Origin: Verrucomicrobiota bacterium
GTDB lineage: Bacteria > Verrucomicrobiota > Verrucomicrobiia > Opitutales > UBA953
Direction of reading: 5' to 3'
DNA: 64,000 bases
Assembly: GCA_030830965.1 (NCBI GenBank)
Contig: JAURLX010000021.1
Span: 62,001 to 126,000, forward strand
Every line of letters begins with the position of its first letter. Position 1 is the first letter of the stretch. The notes under the pieces were generated by a model that saw nothing but the letters and a program-made list of their open reading frames with translations, was not told the origin of the DNA and did no database searches. A program made the translations under genes and the position numbers. Positions 9,796-18,447 of the stretch are shown in pieces.

Positions 9796-12315
9796 ATGAA
9801 GACCCCGCTCGTCGCCTTCGCCTGGCTCGCGCTCGGCTGCGCCTCCGCCCTGGCCCTGCACGAGAAGAACGCCGGACCCTCCAAGGTGGAGCTCAAGTTC
9901 CGCCCGCCCGCGCCCGCGCCGCTCTCCGCCGAGCAGCAGCTCGCCACGTTCAAGGTCGAGAAGGGCTGGCGCGTCGAACTGGTCGCTTGCGAGCCCATGG
10001 TGCAGTCGCCGATCGCCGCGGCCTTCGACGAACGGGGCCGCCTGTTCGTGGTCGAGATGATCGGATACATGCAGGACCTCGACGGCGGCGGCGAGAGCGA
10101 ACCCAACGGAAGGATCTCCGTGCTCGAGGACACGGACGGCGACGGCCGCATGGACAAGGCCACCGTGTTCGCCGACAAGCTGGTCATGCCCCGAGCCGTC
10201 ATGCCCGTGGCGGGCGGCGCGCTGGTCGCCGTCCCCCCGAACCTCTGGTTCATGCAGGACACGGACGGCGACGGCCGCGCGGACAAGCAGACGGTCGTCG
10301 TCGATGACTTCGGCCGGGCGGGCGGACAGCCCGAGCACATGGCCAACGCCCCGATCTGGTCGATTGACAACCACGTCTACAGCGCAGGCTACGCCTCCCG
10401 CCTCCGCCTCACGGGCGGGCAGTGGAAGAAACTCCCGGGCGGGCTCGGGCGAGGCCAGTGGGGGCTCTGCCAGGACGACGTGGGGCGACTCTACTACAAC
10501 TACAACTCCGACCTCCTCCGGACGGACCTGCTCCAGGCCGAAGCCTATTCGCGCAATCCCCTCCTCCGTACCGCCGCGGGCATCAACCACAAGGCGATGG
10601 CAGCCCAGGACATCTGGCCCTCGCACCCCACCCCGGGCGTCAACCGTGGCTACGACGGAAAGACCCTGCGCGCCGACGGCACGCTGGCGAAAGTGACCGC
10701 CACCTGCGGCGCGGGCGTCTACCGCGGCGACGGACTGGGGGCCGACTTCGCCGGCAGCGTGCTCATACCCGAGCCCGCCGGCAACCTGGTCAAACGACTC
10801 ACCCTGACGGAGAAGGACGGGATGGTGACGGCCGTCGATCCGCACCCGGGGTCCGAGTTCCTGACCTCGACGGACGAACGTTTCCGTCCGGTGCAGGCGC
10901 TGAACGCGCCCGACGGGACCATGCTGCTCGTCGACCTCTACCGGGGCATCATCCAGCACGAGGCCTTCCTCACCCACTACTTGGTGGCGAACATCGAGGA
11001 CCGCAAACTGGTCACCCCCTTCGACCGCGGCCGCATCTGGCGCGTCGTCCGCGACGGCGCGCCTCGCGCCCCGGCCTTCCGCATGCCCAGCGACACCCAG
11101 GGGCTGGTCGGCGCCCTCGCCCACCCGGGCGGCTGGGTGCGAGACACCGCCCAGCGGCTGCTCGTCGAACGGGGCGCCGCGGAAGCAGCGCCCGCCCTCC
11201 GCGCAATCGCGACGAGAAGCAAGGCCCCGTCGCTCGGCAAGCTGCACGCCCTGTGGACGCTCGACGGGCTGGGCGCGCTGGACGCGGCGACCGCCCGCAC
11301 GGCCCTCAAGGACTCTGACGCGCGCGTGCGGGCCGCCGCCGTCCGCACCGCTCCCGCCGAGGTCATCCCCGAGATCGCCGCGCTGTCCGAAGACACGGAC
11401 GCGGGGGTGCTCGCCCAGGTCGCCGTGCGCCTCTCGGCCTCCAATCTGCCCGTGGCGGACGACGCCCTCGCCCGGACGCTGATCCGCCGCGGCGACAACG
11501 TGCTCGTGCGGGAAGGAGCACTTACCGGAGCTCGCGGACGCGAGACGTCCTTGGCCAGGATCATCGCCGAGAAATCCGGGGACAAGCCCGACAAGCCGGC
11601 GCTGGAAGTCCTCCGGGCGCTCGGCTCGATGGTGGCCCAGGCCGGCAAGGCGGACCCGTTCGAGGAGATGCTCAAGCTTGCCGACGCCAAGCCGTCCGCG
11701 CGCGTGGCCATCATGCAGGGCCTAGCGCAGACCACGACCGGCCGGGGAGCCGCCAAGCCCAAGCCTCTCTGGCTTGACGGCCCCTCCCCCGCCCTGGCTT
11801 CCCTCAAGAGCTCCCTGCGATCCGGCGACGGAGCCAAGGCCTTCACCGCCGTGGACCAGCGGCTGGTCTGGGCCGGCAAGCCCGGCGCGCCGCCTCCTCC
11901 GAAGATCACACCCCTCACCGCGGCCCAGCAGGAAGCGTTCGAGAAAGGACGCACCATCTACGCATCCCTCTGCGGCGGCTGCCATCAGCCTCACGGGTAC
12001 GGACTGGAAGGGCTCGCACCCCCCCTGGTAGACAGCGAATGGGTCCTCGGCTCGCCCGACGTCGCCGCAAGGATCGTCATGCACGGGCTGAACGGCCCGG
12101 TGAAGGTCGGGAGCCGCACCTGGGACCTCGCCATGCCACCGATGCTGCAGTTGTCGGACGAGGACATCGGGGCGGTGCTAACCTATGTGCGTCGCGAATG
12201 GGAGCACACCGCCTCCCCCGTGGCCCCCTCGCTGGTGAAGGACATCCGCGCGAAGTACTCCGACCGCGCGGGAGGCTGGACCGCGGAGGAACTCAGGCCG
12301 ACCAAACGCAAGTGA
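9796..12315 (+). CDS. PVC-type haem-binding membrane-associated dehydrogenase with cytochrome c domain
   Basis: An 839-residue exported protein. The ATG at 9796 precedes a signal peptide (MKTPLVAFAWLALGC); the longer frame runs back into the upstream gene. Residues ~50-430 form a beta-propeller dehydrogenase-like domain that contains two calcium-loop-like motifs, DTDGDGRMD (~112) and DTDGDGRAD (~155). A HEAT-like helical region follows (~430-640). The C-terminal cytochrome c domain has CGGCH at 726-730 and MPPML as the probable Met ligand. This order is typical of the PVC-type haem-binding CxxCH proteins of Verrucomicrobia and Planctomycetes. The likely role is periplasmic oxidation of a sugar with electron transfer to a respiratory chain. 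The true substrate is not known. Confidence 0.88.
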   Translation: MKTPLVAFAWLALGCASALALHEKNAGPSKVELKFRPPAPAPLSAEQQLATFKVEKGWRVELVACEPMVQSPIAAAFDERGRLFVVEMIGYMQDLDGGGESEPNGRISVLEDTDGDGRMDKATVFADKLVMPRAVMPVAGGALVAVPPNLWFMQDTDGDGRADKQTVVVDDFGRAGGQPEHMANAPIWSIDNHVYSAGYASRLRLTGGQWKKLPGGLGRGQWGLCQDDVGRLYYNYNSDLLRTDLLQAEAYSRNPLLRTAAGINHKAMAAQDIWPSHPTPGVNRGYDGKTLRADGTLAKVTATCGAGVYRGDGLGADFAGSVLIPEPAGNLVKRLTLTEKDGMVTAVDPHPGSEFLTSTDERFRPVQALNAPDGTMLLVDLYRGIIQHEAFLTHYLVANIEDRKLVTPFDRGRIWRVVRDGAPRAPAFRMPSDTQGLVGALAHPGGWVRDTAQRLLVERGAAEAAPALRAIATRSKAPSLGKLHALWTLDGLGALDAATARTALKDSDARVRAAAVRTAPAEVIPEIAALSEDTDAGVLAQVAVRLSASNLPVADDALARTLIRRGDNVLVREGALTGARGRETSLARIIAEKSGDKPDKPALEVLRALGSMVAQAGKADPFEEMLKLADAKPSARVAIMQGLAQTTTGRGAAKPKPLWLDGPSPALASLKSSLRSGDGAKAFTAVDQRLVWAGKPGAPPPPKITPLTAAQQEAFEKGRTIYASLCGGCHQPHGYGLEGLAPPLVDSEWVLGSPDVAARIVMHGLNGPVKVGSRTWDLAMPPMLQLSDEDIGAVLTYVRREWEHTASPVAPSLVKDIRAKYSDRAGGWTAEELRPTKRK

Positions 12316-12316
12316 C

Positions 12317-13348
12317 ATGGGTCATGACCTGACCTGCGGCCCCGAGACCGACCCCCTCCAGCTCTACCGGTACCGCGACGGGCTCTACGCGGCGGACTTG
12401 ATCGCCGCCGCGGCCTGCGAGTTCGATTTCTTCACACGGCTGGCCCGGGAGCCCATGGACCTCGAGGGGGTCTGTCGCTCGTTCGGCGTGCACCCGCGGC
12501 CCGCCGACGTGATGCTCACGTTCTTCGCCGCCAACGGTCTGGTCAGGTGGACGGACGGGCGCTTCCATGCGACGCCGACCGCGACGGAACATCTGACGAA
12601 GGACTCGCCCCGCTCGCTCATCCCCTACTACGCGTCGCTCAAGGAGCGGCCGGTGGCCAAGGACTTCGTGACGATCCTGCGCACCGACCGTCCCGCCAAC
12701 TGGGGCAGTTATAAGGACGAGAAGCCTTGGACCGAGGCGATGCTCACGGAGGAGTTCGCCACGGGCTTCACGGCCGCCATGGACTGCCGCGGCTTCACGC
12801 TCGGCCCGGCGCTCCTGCGCGAGGCCGGACTCGCCGGAAGGCGCAGCCTGCTCGACGTGGCCGGCGGCTCCGGCATCTACGCCTGCGTGCTCGCCCAGGG
12901 CACGCCCGGCATGCGGGCCACCGTCCTCGAGCGCCCGCCGGTCGACGGCATCGCGCGCACGATGATCCGCAAGCGGGGGTGCGAGGAACGGGTGTCCGTC
13001 GTCGCGGGCGACATCTTCCGCGACCCGCTGCCGACAGGACACGACGTCCACCTGTTCTCCAACGTGCTGCACGACTGGGACGTACCGAAAGTGCGAACAT
13101 TGCTGGCCGCCTCGGCCGCCGCGCTCGAGCCCGGCTCACTCATCGTCATCCATGACGCCCACCTGAACGAGGCCAAGGACGGCCCCCTGCCCGTCGCCGC
13201 CTACTCCGCGCTGCTCATGAGCGTCACCGAGGGGCGCTGCTACGGGGTCGGTGAAATGCGCGAACTGCTGTCCGAAGCCGGCTTCGGCTCCTTCCGCTTC
13301 GCCGAGACCGCCTGCGACCGCAGCGTGATCACGGCCTTGAAAGCCTGA
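12317..13348 (+). CDS. SAM-dependent O-methyltransferase (Methyltransf_2 type)
   Basis: A 343-residue cytoplasmic enzyme with no signal peptide. The N-terminal ~110 residues form a winged-helix dimerisation domain. The SAM-binding glycine motif LLDVAGGSGIYA lies near residue 175, the acidic loop GDIFRDPLP near 235, and FSNVLHDWD near 250, as in plant-type and polyketide-tailoring O-methyltransferases. The methyl acceptor is unknown; family members act on aromatic hydroxyls. It starts one base after the stop of the haem dehydrogenase and is the only clearly cytoplasmic small-molecule enzyme in this stretch of secreted proteins, which makes its role here puzzling. Confidence 0.85.
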   Translation: MGHDLTCGPETDPLQLYRYRDGLYAADLIAAAACEFDFFTRLAREPMDLEGVCRSFGVHPRPADVMLTFFAANGLVRWTDGRFHATPTATEHLTKDSPRSLIPYYASLKERPVAKDFVTILRTDRPANWGSYKDEKPWTEAMLTEEFATGFTAAMDCRGFTLGPALLREAGLAGRRSLLDVAGGSGIYACVLAQGTPGMRATVLERPPVDGIARTMIRKRGCEERVSVVAGDIFRDPLPTGHDVHLFSNVLHDWDVPKVRTLLAASAAALEPGSLIVIHDAHLNEAKDGPLPVAAYSALLMSVTEGRCYGVGEMRELLSEAGFGSFRFAETACDRSVITALKA

Positions 13349-13353
13349 CTCCC

Positions 13354-14109
13354 ATGAAGACCGCCGCCGCCGTCTTGGCCCTGCTGCTCGCCCTGCCCTC
13401 AAGGGCGGCCCCCGTCGACGACCTGGTCTGGCTGACCCGGGAGGGCAGGCTCGTCTTCCACGACGCCTTCGAGCGCGAGGAGGCGGGCAATCTGGCCAAG
13501 GCGATCGGCAACGGATGGAACAGCGCCACGGCCGACCGTGTCCCGAAAATCAAGCAGGCCGACCTGGACGGCGGCGTACTCAAGATCTCCAGCGCGTCCA
13601 AGGAGGCGGGCCACGCCGCCCACATCCACCACGAGGCCGGCTTCCGTGACGGCGGCGTAGTCGTGCGCTTCAAGTTCCCGGGGCTGACCAAGGGGGAGAC
13701 GATGCAGCTCGGCTTCGTCGACCGCGAGACGCCCGGCGTCCACGCCGGCCACCTCTGCTACGCCATCCTGGCCGGGGGCAAGGTCACCCTCATCGACCAC
13801 AAGACTGGCGTGATGGACCTCAAGATACGCGCGACCCGCCAGGACGCCGCGGACCGCCGGACGCCCTTGCCGCCCGACCTCGAGAAGCTCCTCAAGTCCA
13901 AGCAGGCCATCGGCGACCTGAGGCTCGACCAGGAGTGGCATGTGCTCACCCTCGTGACCGAGGGCGAAGAGATGCGCGTCGGCATGGACGGGCGGCCGGT
14001 GCTGAGCCACCGGTCCCCGGGGTTTGGGCATCCGATGAAGCGCTGGTTCAGCTTTCTTGTGAACTCGACCCTCTGGATCGACGACGTGAAGATCTACAAG
14101 GTGCGCTGA
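13354..14109 (+). CDS. Secreted jelly-roll protein, function unknown (DUF1080-like fold)
   Basis: A 251-residue exported protein. The signal peptide (MKTAAAVLALLLALPSRA) is followed by FHDAFEREE, then a beta-rich body containing GGVVVRFKFPG, and it closes with LWIDDVKIYKVR. This pattern (F-x-D-x-F near the N-terminus, DDV-x-I near the C-terminus) is common in secreted concanavalin-like jelly rolls of PVC bacteria, such as DUF1080 domains. I see no catalytic residues with confidence. It lies 5 bp after the methyltransferase. Sugar binding or a weak glycosidase role is possible. It is similar in style to the two proteins at the end of this window. Confidence 0.65.
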   Translation: MKTAAAVLALLLALPSRAAPVDDLVWLTREGRLVFHDAFEREEAGNLAKAIGNGWNSATADRVPKIKQADLDGGVLKISSASKEAGHAAHIHHEAGFRDGGVVVRFKFPGLTKGETMQLGFVDRETPGVHAGHLCYAILAGGKVTLIDHKTGVMDLKIRATRQDAADRRTPLPPDLEKLLKSKQAIGDLRLDQEWHVLTLVTEGEEMRVGMDGRPVLSHRSPGFGHPMKRWFSFLVNSTLWIDDVKIYKVR

Positions 14110-14160
14110 ACGGCTGAAATCACTCGCCAGCCTGCGCAGGGTCGGCTGAATGTAGGCCCC

Positions 14161-15165
14161 ATGAGATTCCTGCGATGCTCCGTCGTGGCGACGCTTTGCG
14201 CCTTTTCCGTACCCGGCCTGACGGCCGCCGAACCCGCCAGAAAGGCGCCGCCGGCCCGTTTCCAGAACGACGGCAATCCCGAACACCTGAAGAGCCCGCT
14301 GGTCATCAAGCCCGACGAGAACGTCGCCTACGGCCCGCATCGCATGCAGGTGCTGTATTTCTGGCGCGCGAAATCCGACCGACCCACCCCCCTGCTCTTC
14401 TACATCCACGGCGGCGGCTGGACCAACGGCGACCGCTCCTCCGTCAACGGCATGCTCAAGGAAGCCCTCGCGGCCGGCATCTCCGTCGTCTCCGTCGAGT
14501 ATCGTTACATCAAGGACGCCACCGAGGACAAGGTGGTGCCGCCCGTGAAGGGCCCGATGCTTGATTGCGCGCGCGCCCTCCAGTTCGTCCGCAGCAAGGC
14601 CAAGGAATGGAATCTCGACAAGACCAAGGTCGGCGCGGCCGGCGGCTCCGCGGGCGCCTGCACGAGCCTCTGGCTGGCCTTCCACGACGACCTCGCCGAT
14701 CCGAAGAGCGAAGATCCCATCGCCAGGGAATCGACCCGCCTGACCTGCGCCGCCGTCCAGGTCCCGCAGACCACGCTCGACCCGAAGCAGATGCGCGAAT
14801 GGACGCCGAACAGCAGCTACGGCGCCCACGCCTTCGGCATCACCGGCGACGCCAAGAAGAAGGTCTCCAGCTTCCAGGCCTTCTACGCCGCGCGCGAGGC
14901 GATCATGCCGTGGATCAAGGAATACTCCCCCTACGAGCTCGTCAGCCGCGACGACCCGCCCGTCGGCCTCTTCTTCGGCACGCCCCCCAATCTCGGCAAG
15001 GATGAAAAGGACCCGACCCATACCGCCAATTTCGGGGTGAAGCTCAAGGAGCGTTGCGACGAGATCAAGGCTCCCTGCGAGCTCGTCTATCCGGGCGCAC
15101 CAAACGTCGTTCACGCCAACCCGATCGCCTACATCAAGGCCTACCTCCGCCCCGAACTGAAGTGA
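14161..15165 (+). CDS. Secreted alpha/beta hydrolase (esterase), first gene of a coupled quartet
   Basis: A 334-residue exported esterase. After the signal peptide (residues 1-21), YIHGGGW gives the oxyanion hole near residue 82 and GGSAGAC gives the nucleophile elbow near 162. The distal His probably lies in the segment around VVHANP near the C-terminus. The layout matches carboxylesterase/BD-FAE-like secreted esterases that remove acetyl or aromatic acyl groups from polysaccharides. The next gene starts with GTG overlapping this stop, and the following two genes also overlap by 4 bp, so this is the lead gene of a tightly coupled set. No Shine-Dalgarno precedes its ATG (GGCCCCATG). Confidence 0.85.
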   Translation: MRFLRCSVVATLCAFSVPGLTAAEPARKAPPARFQNDGNPEHLKSPLVIKPDENVAYGPHRMQVLYFWRAKSDRPTPLLFYIHGGGWTNGDRSSVNGMLKEALAAGISVVSVEYRYIKDATEDKVVPPVKGPMLDCARALQFVRSKAKEWNLDKTKVGAAGGSAGACTSLWLAFHDDLADPKSEDPIARESTRLTCAAVQVPQTTLDPKQMREWTPNSSYGAHAFGITGDAKKKVSSFQAFYAAREAIMPWIKEYSPYELVSRDDPPVGLFFGTPPNLGKDEKDPTHTANFGVKLKERCDEIKAPCELVYPGAPNVVHANPIAYIKAYLRPELK

Positions 15166-16205
15166 GGCTTGCCGCGCTGCTCCTGACCGCCGTCGCCTTC
15201 GCCGCCGAACCCAAGGTCGCGGCGAAACGTCCCTCCGGCGCGGAGACCAAGGCGATGGCCCTCAAGGTCGCTGTCGACGTCCCGAGCAGCAAGGACGGCA
15301 CGCTCCAGAAGGTCGTCTACTGGCGGCCTGAATCCGCGGCGCGCGACATCGCGGGTCCCGCGGTGCCGCTGCTGGTCTTCCTGCACTCCTGGAGCGGCGG
15401 CTTCGAGCAAGGTCCGCCCTGGATCGATCAGGCGAAGAAGATGGGCTGGGCGCTCGTCGCTCCGGATTTCCGCGGCCCGAACAGCCGTCCCGAGGCCTGC
15501 GCCTCAGAACTCGCGGTGCAGGACGTGCTCGACGCGATCGAATTCGCCCGGCGCGACGCGCGCATCGACGCTTCGCGCATCTACCTCGTCGGGGGATCCG
15601 GCGGCGGCCACATGTCCCTCGTCATGGCCGCGCGTGCGCCCGATCTCTGGGCCGGCGTAAGCGCCTGGGTGCCGATCTCCGACCTCGCCGCCTGGCATGC
15701 CGAAAGCTCGGATCGGAAGAACAACTACGCCAAGATGCTCGAGAAATCCTGCGGCGGACCGCCCGGCCCCGCGACCGAAGCGGAATACCGCCGTCGCTCC
15801 CCGCTCTTCCATCTCTCCGCGGCCAAGGGCGTGCCCCTGGACATCAACACCGGCATCCACGACGGCCACACCGGCTCCGTGCCCGTAAGCCATTCGCTAC
15901 GCGCCTTCAACGTCCTCGCCGCATCAGACAAACAGGTCTCGGCCGAGGACATCGGCTTCATGGTGCGCGAGCAGAAGGTCCCCTCCGGACTCGCCGCGGA
16001 GAAACAGGACGACCCTGAGCGCCAGAAGGCCGTCCTTTTCCGCCGTACCTCCGGCAACGCCCGCGTGTCGGTCTTCGAGGGCGGCCACGAATCCGAACCG
16101 AGCGCCGCCGTCCTCTGGCTCGCGCGCCAGCGCAAGGGCCGGCCGGCTGACTGGTCGCTCGGAGCCGGCGGGCCGGGCGACGAGGCCCGGACGGTGTCCC
16201 GATGA
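15162..16205 (+). CDS. Secreted alpha/beta hydrolase, prolyl-oligopeptidase-like fold
   Basis: A 347-residue exported hydrolase. I place the start at the GTG at 15162, overlapping the upstream stop (GTGA), because it opens directly into a signal peptide (VRLAALLLTAVAFAAEP); the upstream ATG in this frame would add an unrelated basic stretch. LHSWSGG lies at the oxyanion strand and GGSGGGHMSL is the nucleophile elbow. The late FEGGHE segment offers the catalytic His. It probably acts on esters or small peptides in the periplasm. Coupling to the esterase before it and the transporter after it suggests a shared substrate. Confidence 0.82.
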   Translation: MRLAALLLTAVAFAAEPKVAAKRPSGAETKAMALKVAVDVPSSKDGTLQKVVYWRPESAARDIAGPAVPLLVFLHSWSGGFEQGPPWIDQAKKMGWALVAPDFRGPNSRPEACASELAVQDVLDAIEFARRDARIDASRIYLVGGSGGGHMSLVMAARAPDLWAGVSAWVPISDLAAWHAESSDRKNNYAKMLEKSCGGPPGPATEAEYRRRSPLFHLSAAKGVPLDINTGIHDGHTGSVPVSHSLRAFNVLAASDKQVSAEDIGFMVREQKVPSGLAAEKQDDPERQKAVLFRRTSGNARVSVFEGGHESEPSAAVLWLARQRKGRPADWSLGAGGPGDEARTVSR

Positions 16206-17470
16206 GCGCGGCCTCGCTCCACGCCCGCGTCGCCCGGCGCGTCCTGCCCACGCTGTTCGTCTGCTACCTCGTGAACTACGTGGACCGGGTGAACGTGAGC
16301 TTCGCCAAGACGCACCTCTCCGCAGCCCTCGGGCTGGGCGACGCGGCCTACGGACTGGGCGCTGGCCTTTTTTTCATCGGATACTTCTTCTTCCAGGTCC
16401 CGAGCAACCTACTGCTCCACCGGATCGGCGCCCGGCGCTGCATCTCGCTCATCATCGTGCTCTGGGGCCTCATCTCGGCCCTCGGGGCTTTCATCCGCAC
16501 CGAGGAGGAGTTCTACGTGCAGCGCCTGCTGCTCGGCGCCGCGGAAGCGGGCTTCTTCCCTGGCGTCATCCTATACCTGACGACGTGGTTCCCCTCCTCG
16601 GTCCGCGCCCGCATCCTCGCCGTCTTTCTCACCGCCATACCGGTCGCGGGCCTCGTCGGCGGGCCGGTCTCGGGCCTCATCCTAGAGAACGCGTCCGGCG
16701 CCGGACTCGAGGCCTGGCAGTGGCTGTTCATCCTGGAGGGCATGCCCTGTGCCCTGCTCGCCGCCTGGGTCCACCGCACCTTGCCGGACCGGCCGGCCGA
16801 CGCCCCTTGGCTCACGCCCGAAGAGCGGGCCGCGCTGGAGGCCGATCTCGCCGCGGACCGCGCCCCGGCCGCAGCCGAAGGATCCGCCTGGCGGGCGCTG
16901 GCCCATCCGCTCGTCGGCAAGCTCTGCCTGCTCTACTTCTGCACGATGATGGGACTCTACGGGCTCTCTTTCTGGCTTCCGCAGATCATCCAGGGCCTCG
17001 GCTGGCGCGGCCCCCTGCAGGTCGGTCTGCTCAGCGCGGTGCCATGGTCCTTCGCGGTGCTGTTCATGTTGCTGCTCGGCGCGCGTTCCGACCGGAAACG
17101 TGAGCGGCGCGGCCATGCGGCCTTCGCCGGCGTCGTCGCGGCTGCGGGCTTCGCCCTCTGCGGGCTGACGCAAGACAGCATGCTCGGTCTCGTCGCCATC
17201 TCCCTCGCCGCCGCGGGAGTGATGGGCATGATGGCGGTGCAATGGTCGCTGCCCGGCGCCCTGCTCAGCGGTACGGCGGCCGCCGCGGGGATCGCGCTGG
17301 TGAACTCCTTCGGCAATCTCGGCGGATTCGTCAGCCCCTTCGCGGTCGGTCGTCTCGCCGAGGTCACGCATAGCGCCGATGCCGGACTGTTTCTGACCGC
17401 CGGCAGCCTGCTGTTCGGGGCCGTGCTGCTCCTCGCCAGCCCGGGGCTTGAACCCACCTCCCGCCGGTGA
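16202..17470 (+). CDS. MFS transporter, anion:cation symporter (ACS) type
   Basis: A 422-residue inner-membrane protein with about 12 hydrophobic segments. YVDRVNVSFA in helix 1 is the hallmark of ACS-family symporters for hexuronates, galactonate, glucarate and aromatic acids. GAAEAGFFPG in helix 4 and the loop after helix 6 fit as well. It probably imports an organic acid by proton symport. The ATG overlaps the hydrolase stop before it (ATGA), and its own stop overlaps the GTG of the next hydrolase. This places it as the importer of a module in which three secreted hydrolases release the transported acid. The exact substrate cannot be read from the sequence. Confidence 0.88.
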   Translation: MSAASLHARVARRVLPTLFVCYLVNYVDRVNVSFAKTHLSAALGLGDAAYGLGAGLFFIGYFFFQVPSNLLLHRIGARRCISLIIVLWGLISALGAFIRTEEEFYVQRLLLGAAEAGFFPGVILYLTTWFPSSVRARILAVFLTAIPVAGLVGGPVSGLILENASGAGLEAWQWLFILEGMPCALLAAWVHRTLPDRPADAPWLTPEERAALEADLAADRAPAAAEGSAWRALAHPLVGKLCLLYFCTMMGLYGLSFWLPQIIQGLGWRGPLQVGLLSAVPWSFAVLFMLLLGARSDRKRERRGHAAFAGVVAAAGFALCGLTQDSMLGLVAISLAAAGVMGMMAVQWSLPGALLSGTAAAAGIALVNSFGNLGGFVSPFAVGRLAEVTHSADAGLFLTAGSLLFGAVLLLASPGLEPTSRR

Positions 17471-18360
17471 ACTCCCGCGCCGCCTGCCTCCTGCTCCTGC
17501 CGGTCGCGGCCTGCGCCGCGGCGCCCGTCCGCCCCGCCCCGACCGAAGCCGACATCAGCTATGGGAAGCATCCTCACCAGGTCCTGGACGTCTATGTGCC
17601 GACGAAGGGCGCCACCCCGTTCCCGGTCCTGATCTGGTACGGCGGCCTTTGGCAACCGAGCAAGAACGTCCCCGACCCCAACCGCTTCCTGGCGCAAGGT
17701 ATCGCGCTCGTGGCCGTCGAGGTGCGCACGATGACCGATGCGGTGGCCGACAAAGAGAAGACCCCCGTGCGCTATGTCATGGAGGACGCCGTCCGTTCCG
17801 TCCAGTACGTGCGCCTCAACGCCTCGCGCTGGAAGCTCGACCCCGCCCGCGTCGTCGTCGGCGGCGGCTCGCAAGGCGCGCAACCCGCGCTGTACGTGGG
17901 CGCCAGCCCGGACCAGGCCGATGCGCGATCCGCGGATCCCGTTGCGCGCACGTCTTCCCGGGTCAGCGGCGTCGCCGCCTATCGCAGCCAGCCCACCTTC
18001 GATCCGAAGCTGATGCAGGCGTGGGTGCCCGGCGTCAAATGGGGCGCACCGGCATTCGGATGCACGTTCGAGGAATCGCTCAAACGTCGCGATGAGCTCA
18101 TGCCTGAGATCCGCAAGTGGTCGTCCGAGCACCTCCTGCACGCCGGCTCGGCGCCGATCTATTTCGAGAACAACTGGGGCCTGACCCAGCCGGAGAAGGT
18201 CACCGAGATGGATTACAAAGTTCATTCCCCCGCCTGGGGCGTCGGCTATCAGCGCCTCGCCCGGAAGGCCGGCGTGACCTGCCACTTGAAATACCCCGGT
18301 CACCCGACCGAGGGCTTCGCGGACATCTGGGATTTCATTCTAAAGACGCTCGGACCTTAG
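17467..18360 (+). CDS. Exported alpha/beta hydrolase, possible lipoprotein
   Basis: A 297-residue hydrolase that starts at a GTG overlapping the MFS stop (GTGA). The N-terminus carries a signal sequence with a lipobox-like PVAAC, so it may be lipid-anchored. WYGGLW takes the place of the usual HGGG oxyanion motif, and GGGSQGAQ is the nucleophile elbow. The His near KYPGHPTEGF is a candidate third triad member. It resembles the first gene of the quartet in overall plan and may be a distant paralogue. It is the last gene of the coupled set; the next sulfatase begins 87 bp later. Confidence 0.8.
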   Translation: MNSRAACLLLLPVAACAAAPVRPAPTEADISYGKHPHQVLDVYVPTKGATPFPVLIWYGGLWQPSKNVPDPNRFLAQGIALVAVEVRTMTDAVADKEKTPVRYVMEDAVRSVQYVRLNASRWKLDPARVVVGGGSQGAQPALYVGASPDQADARSADPVARTSSRVSGVAAYRSQPTFDPKLMQAWVPGVKWGAPAFGCTFEESLKRRDELMPEIRKWSSEHLLHAGSAPIYFENNWGLTQPEKVTEMDYKVHSPAWGVGYQRLARKAGVTCHLKYPGHPTEGFADIWDFILKTLGP

Positions 18361-18447
18361 CCTTCCTGCTTCGACAAGGGAGGTCGGCATGGCCTGAACG
18401 GCGGCTTTTTGAGTCGCACGACACCTGGTTTCCGCAGAAAAAAGGGG

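Noticed and set aside
18409-18447. TTG start adding 13 codons to the third sulfatase
   Set aside because: It puts basic residues before the signal peptide, while the ATG at 18448 has a purine-rich site.
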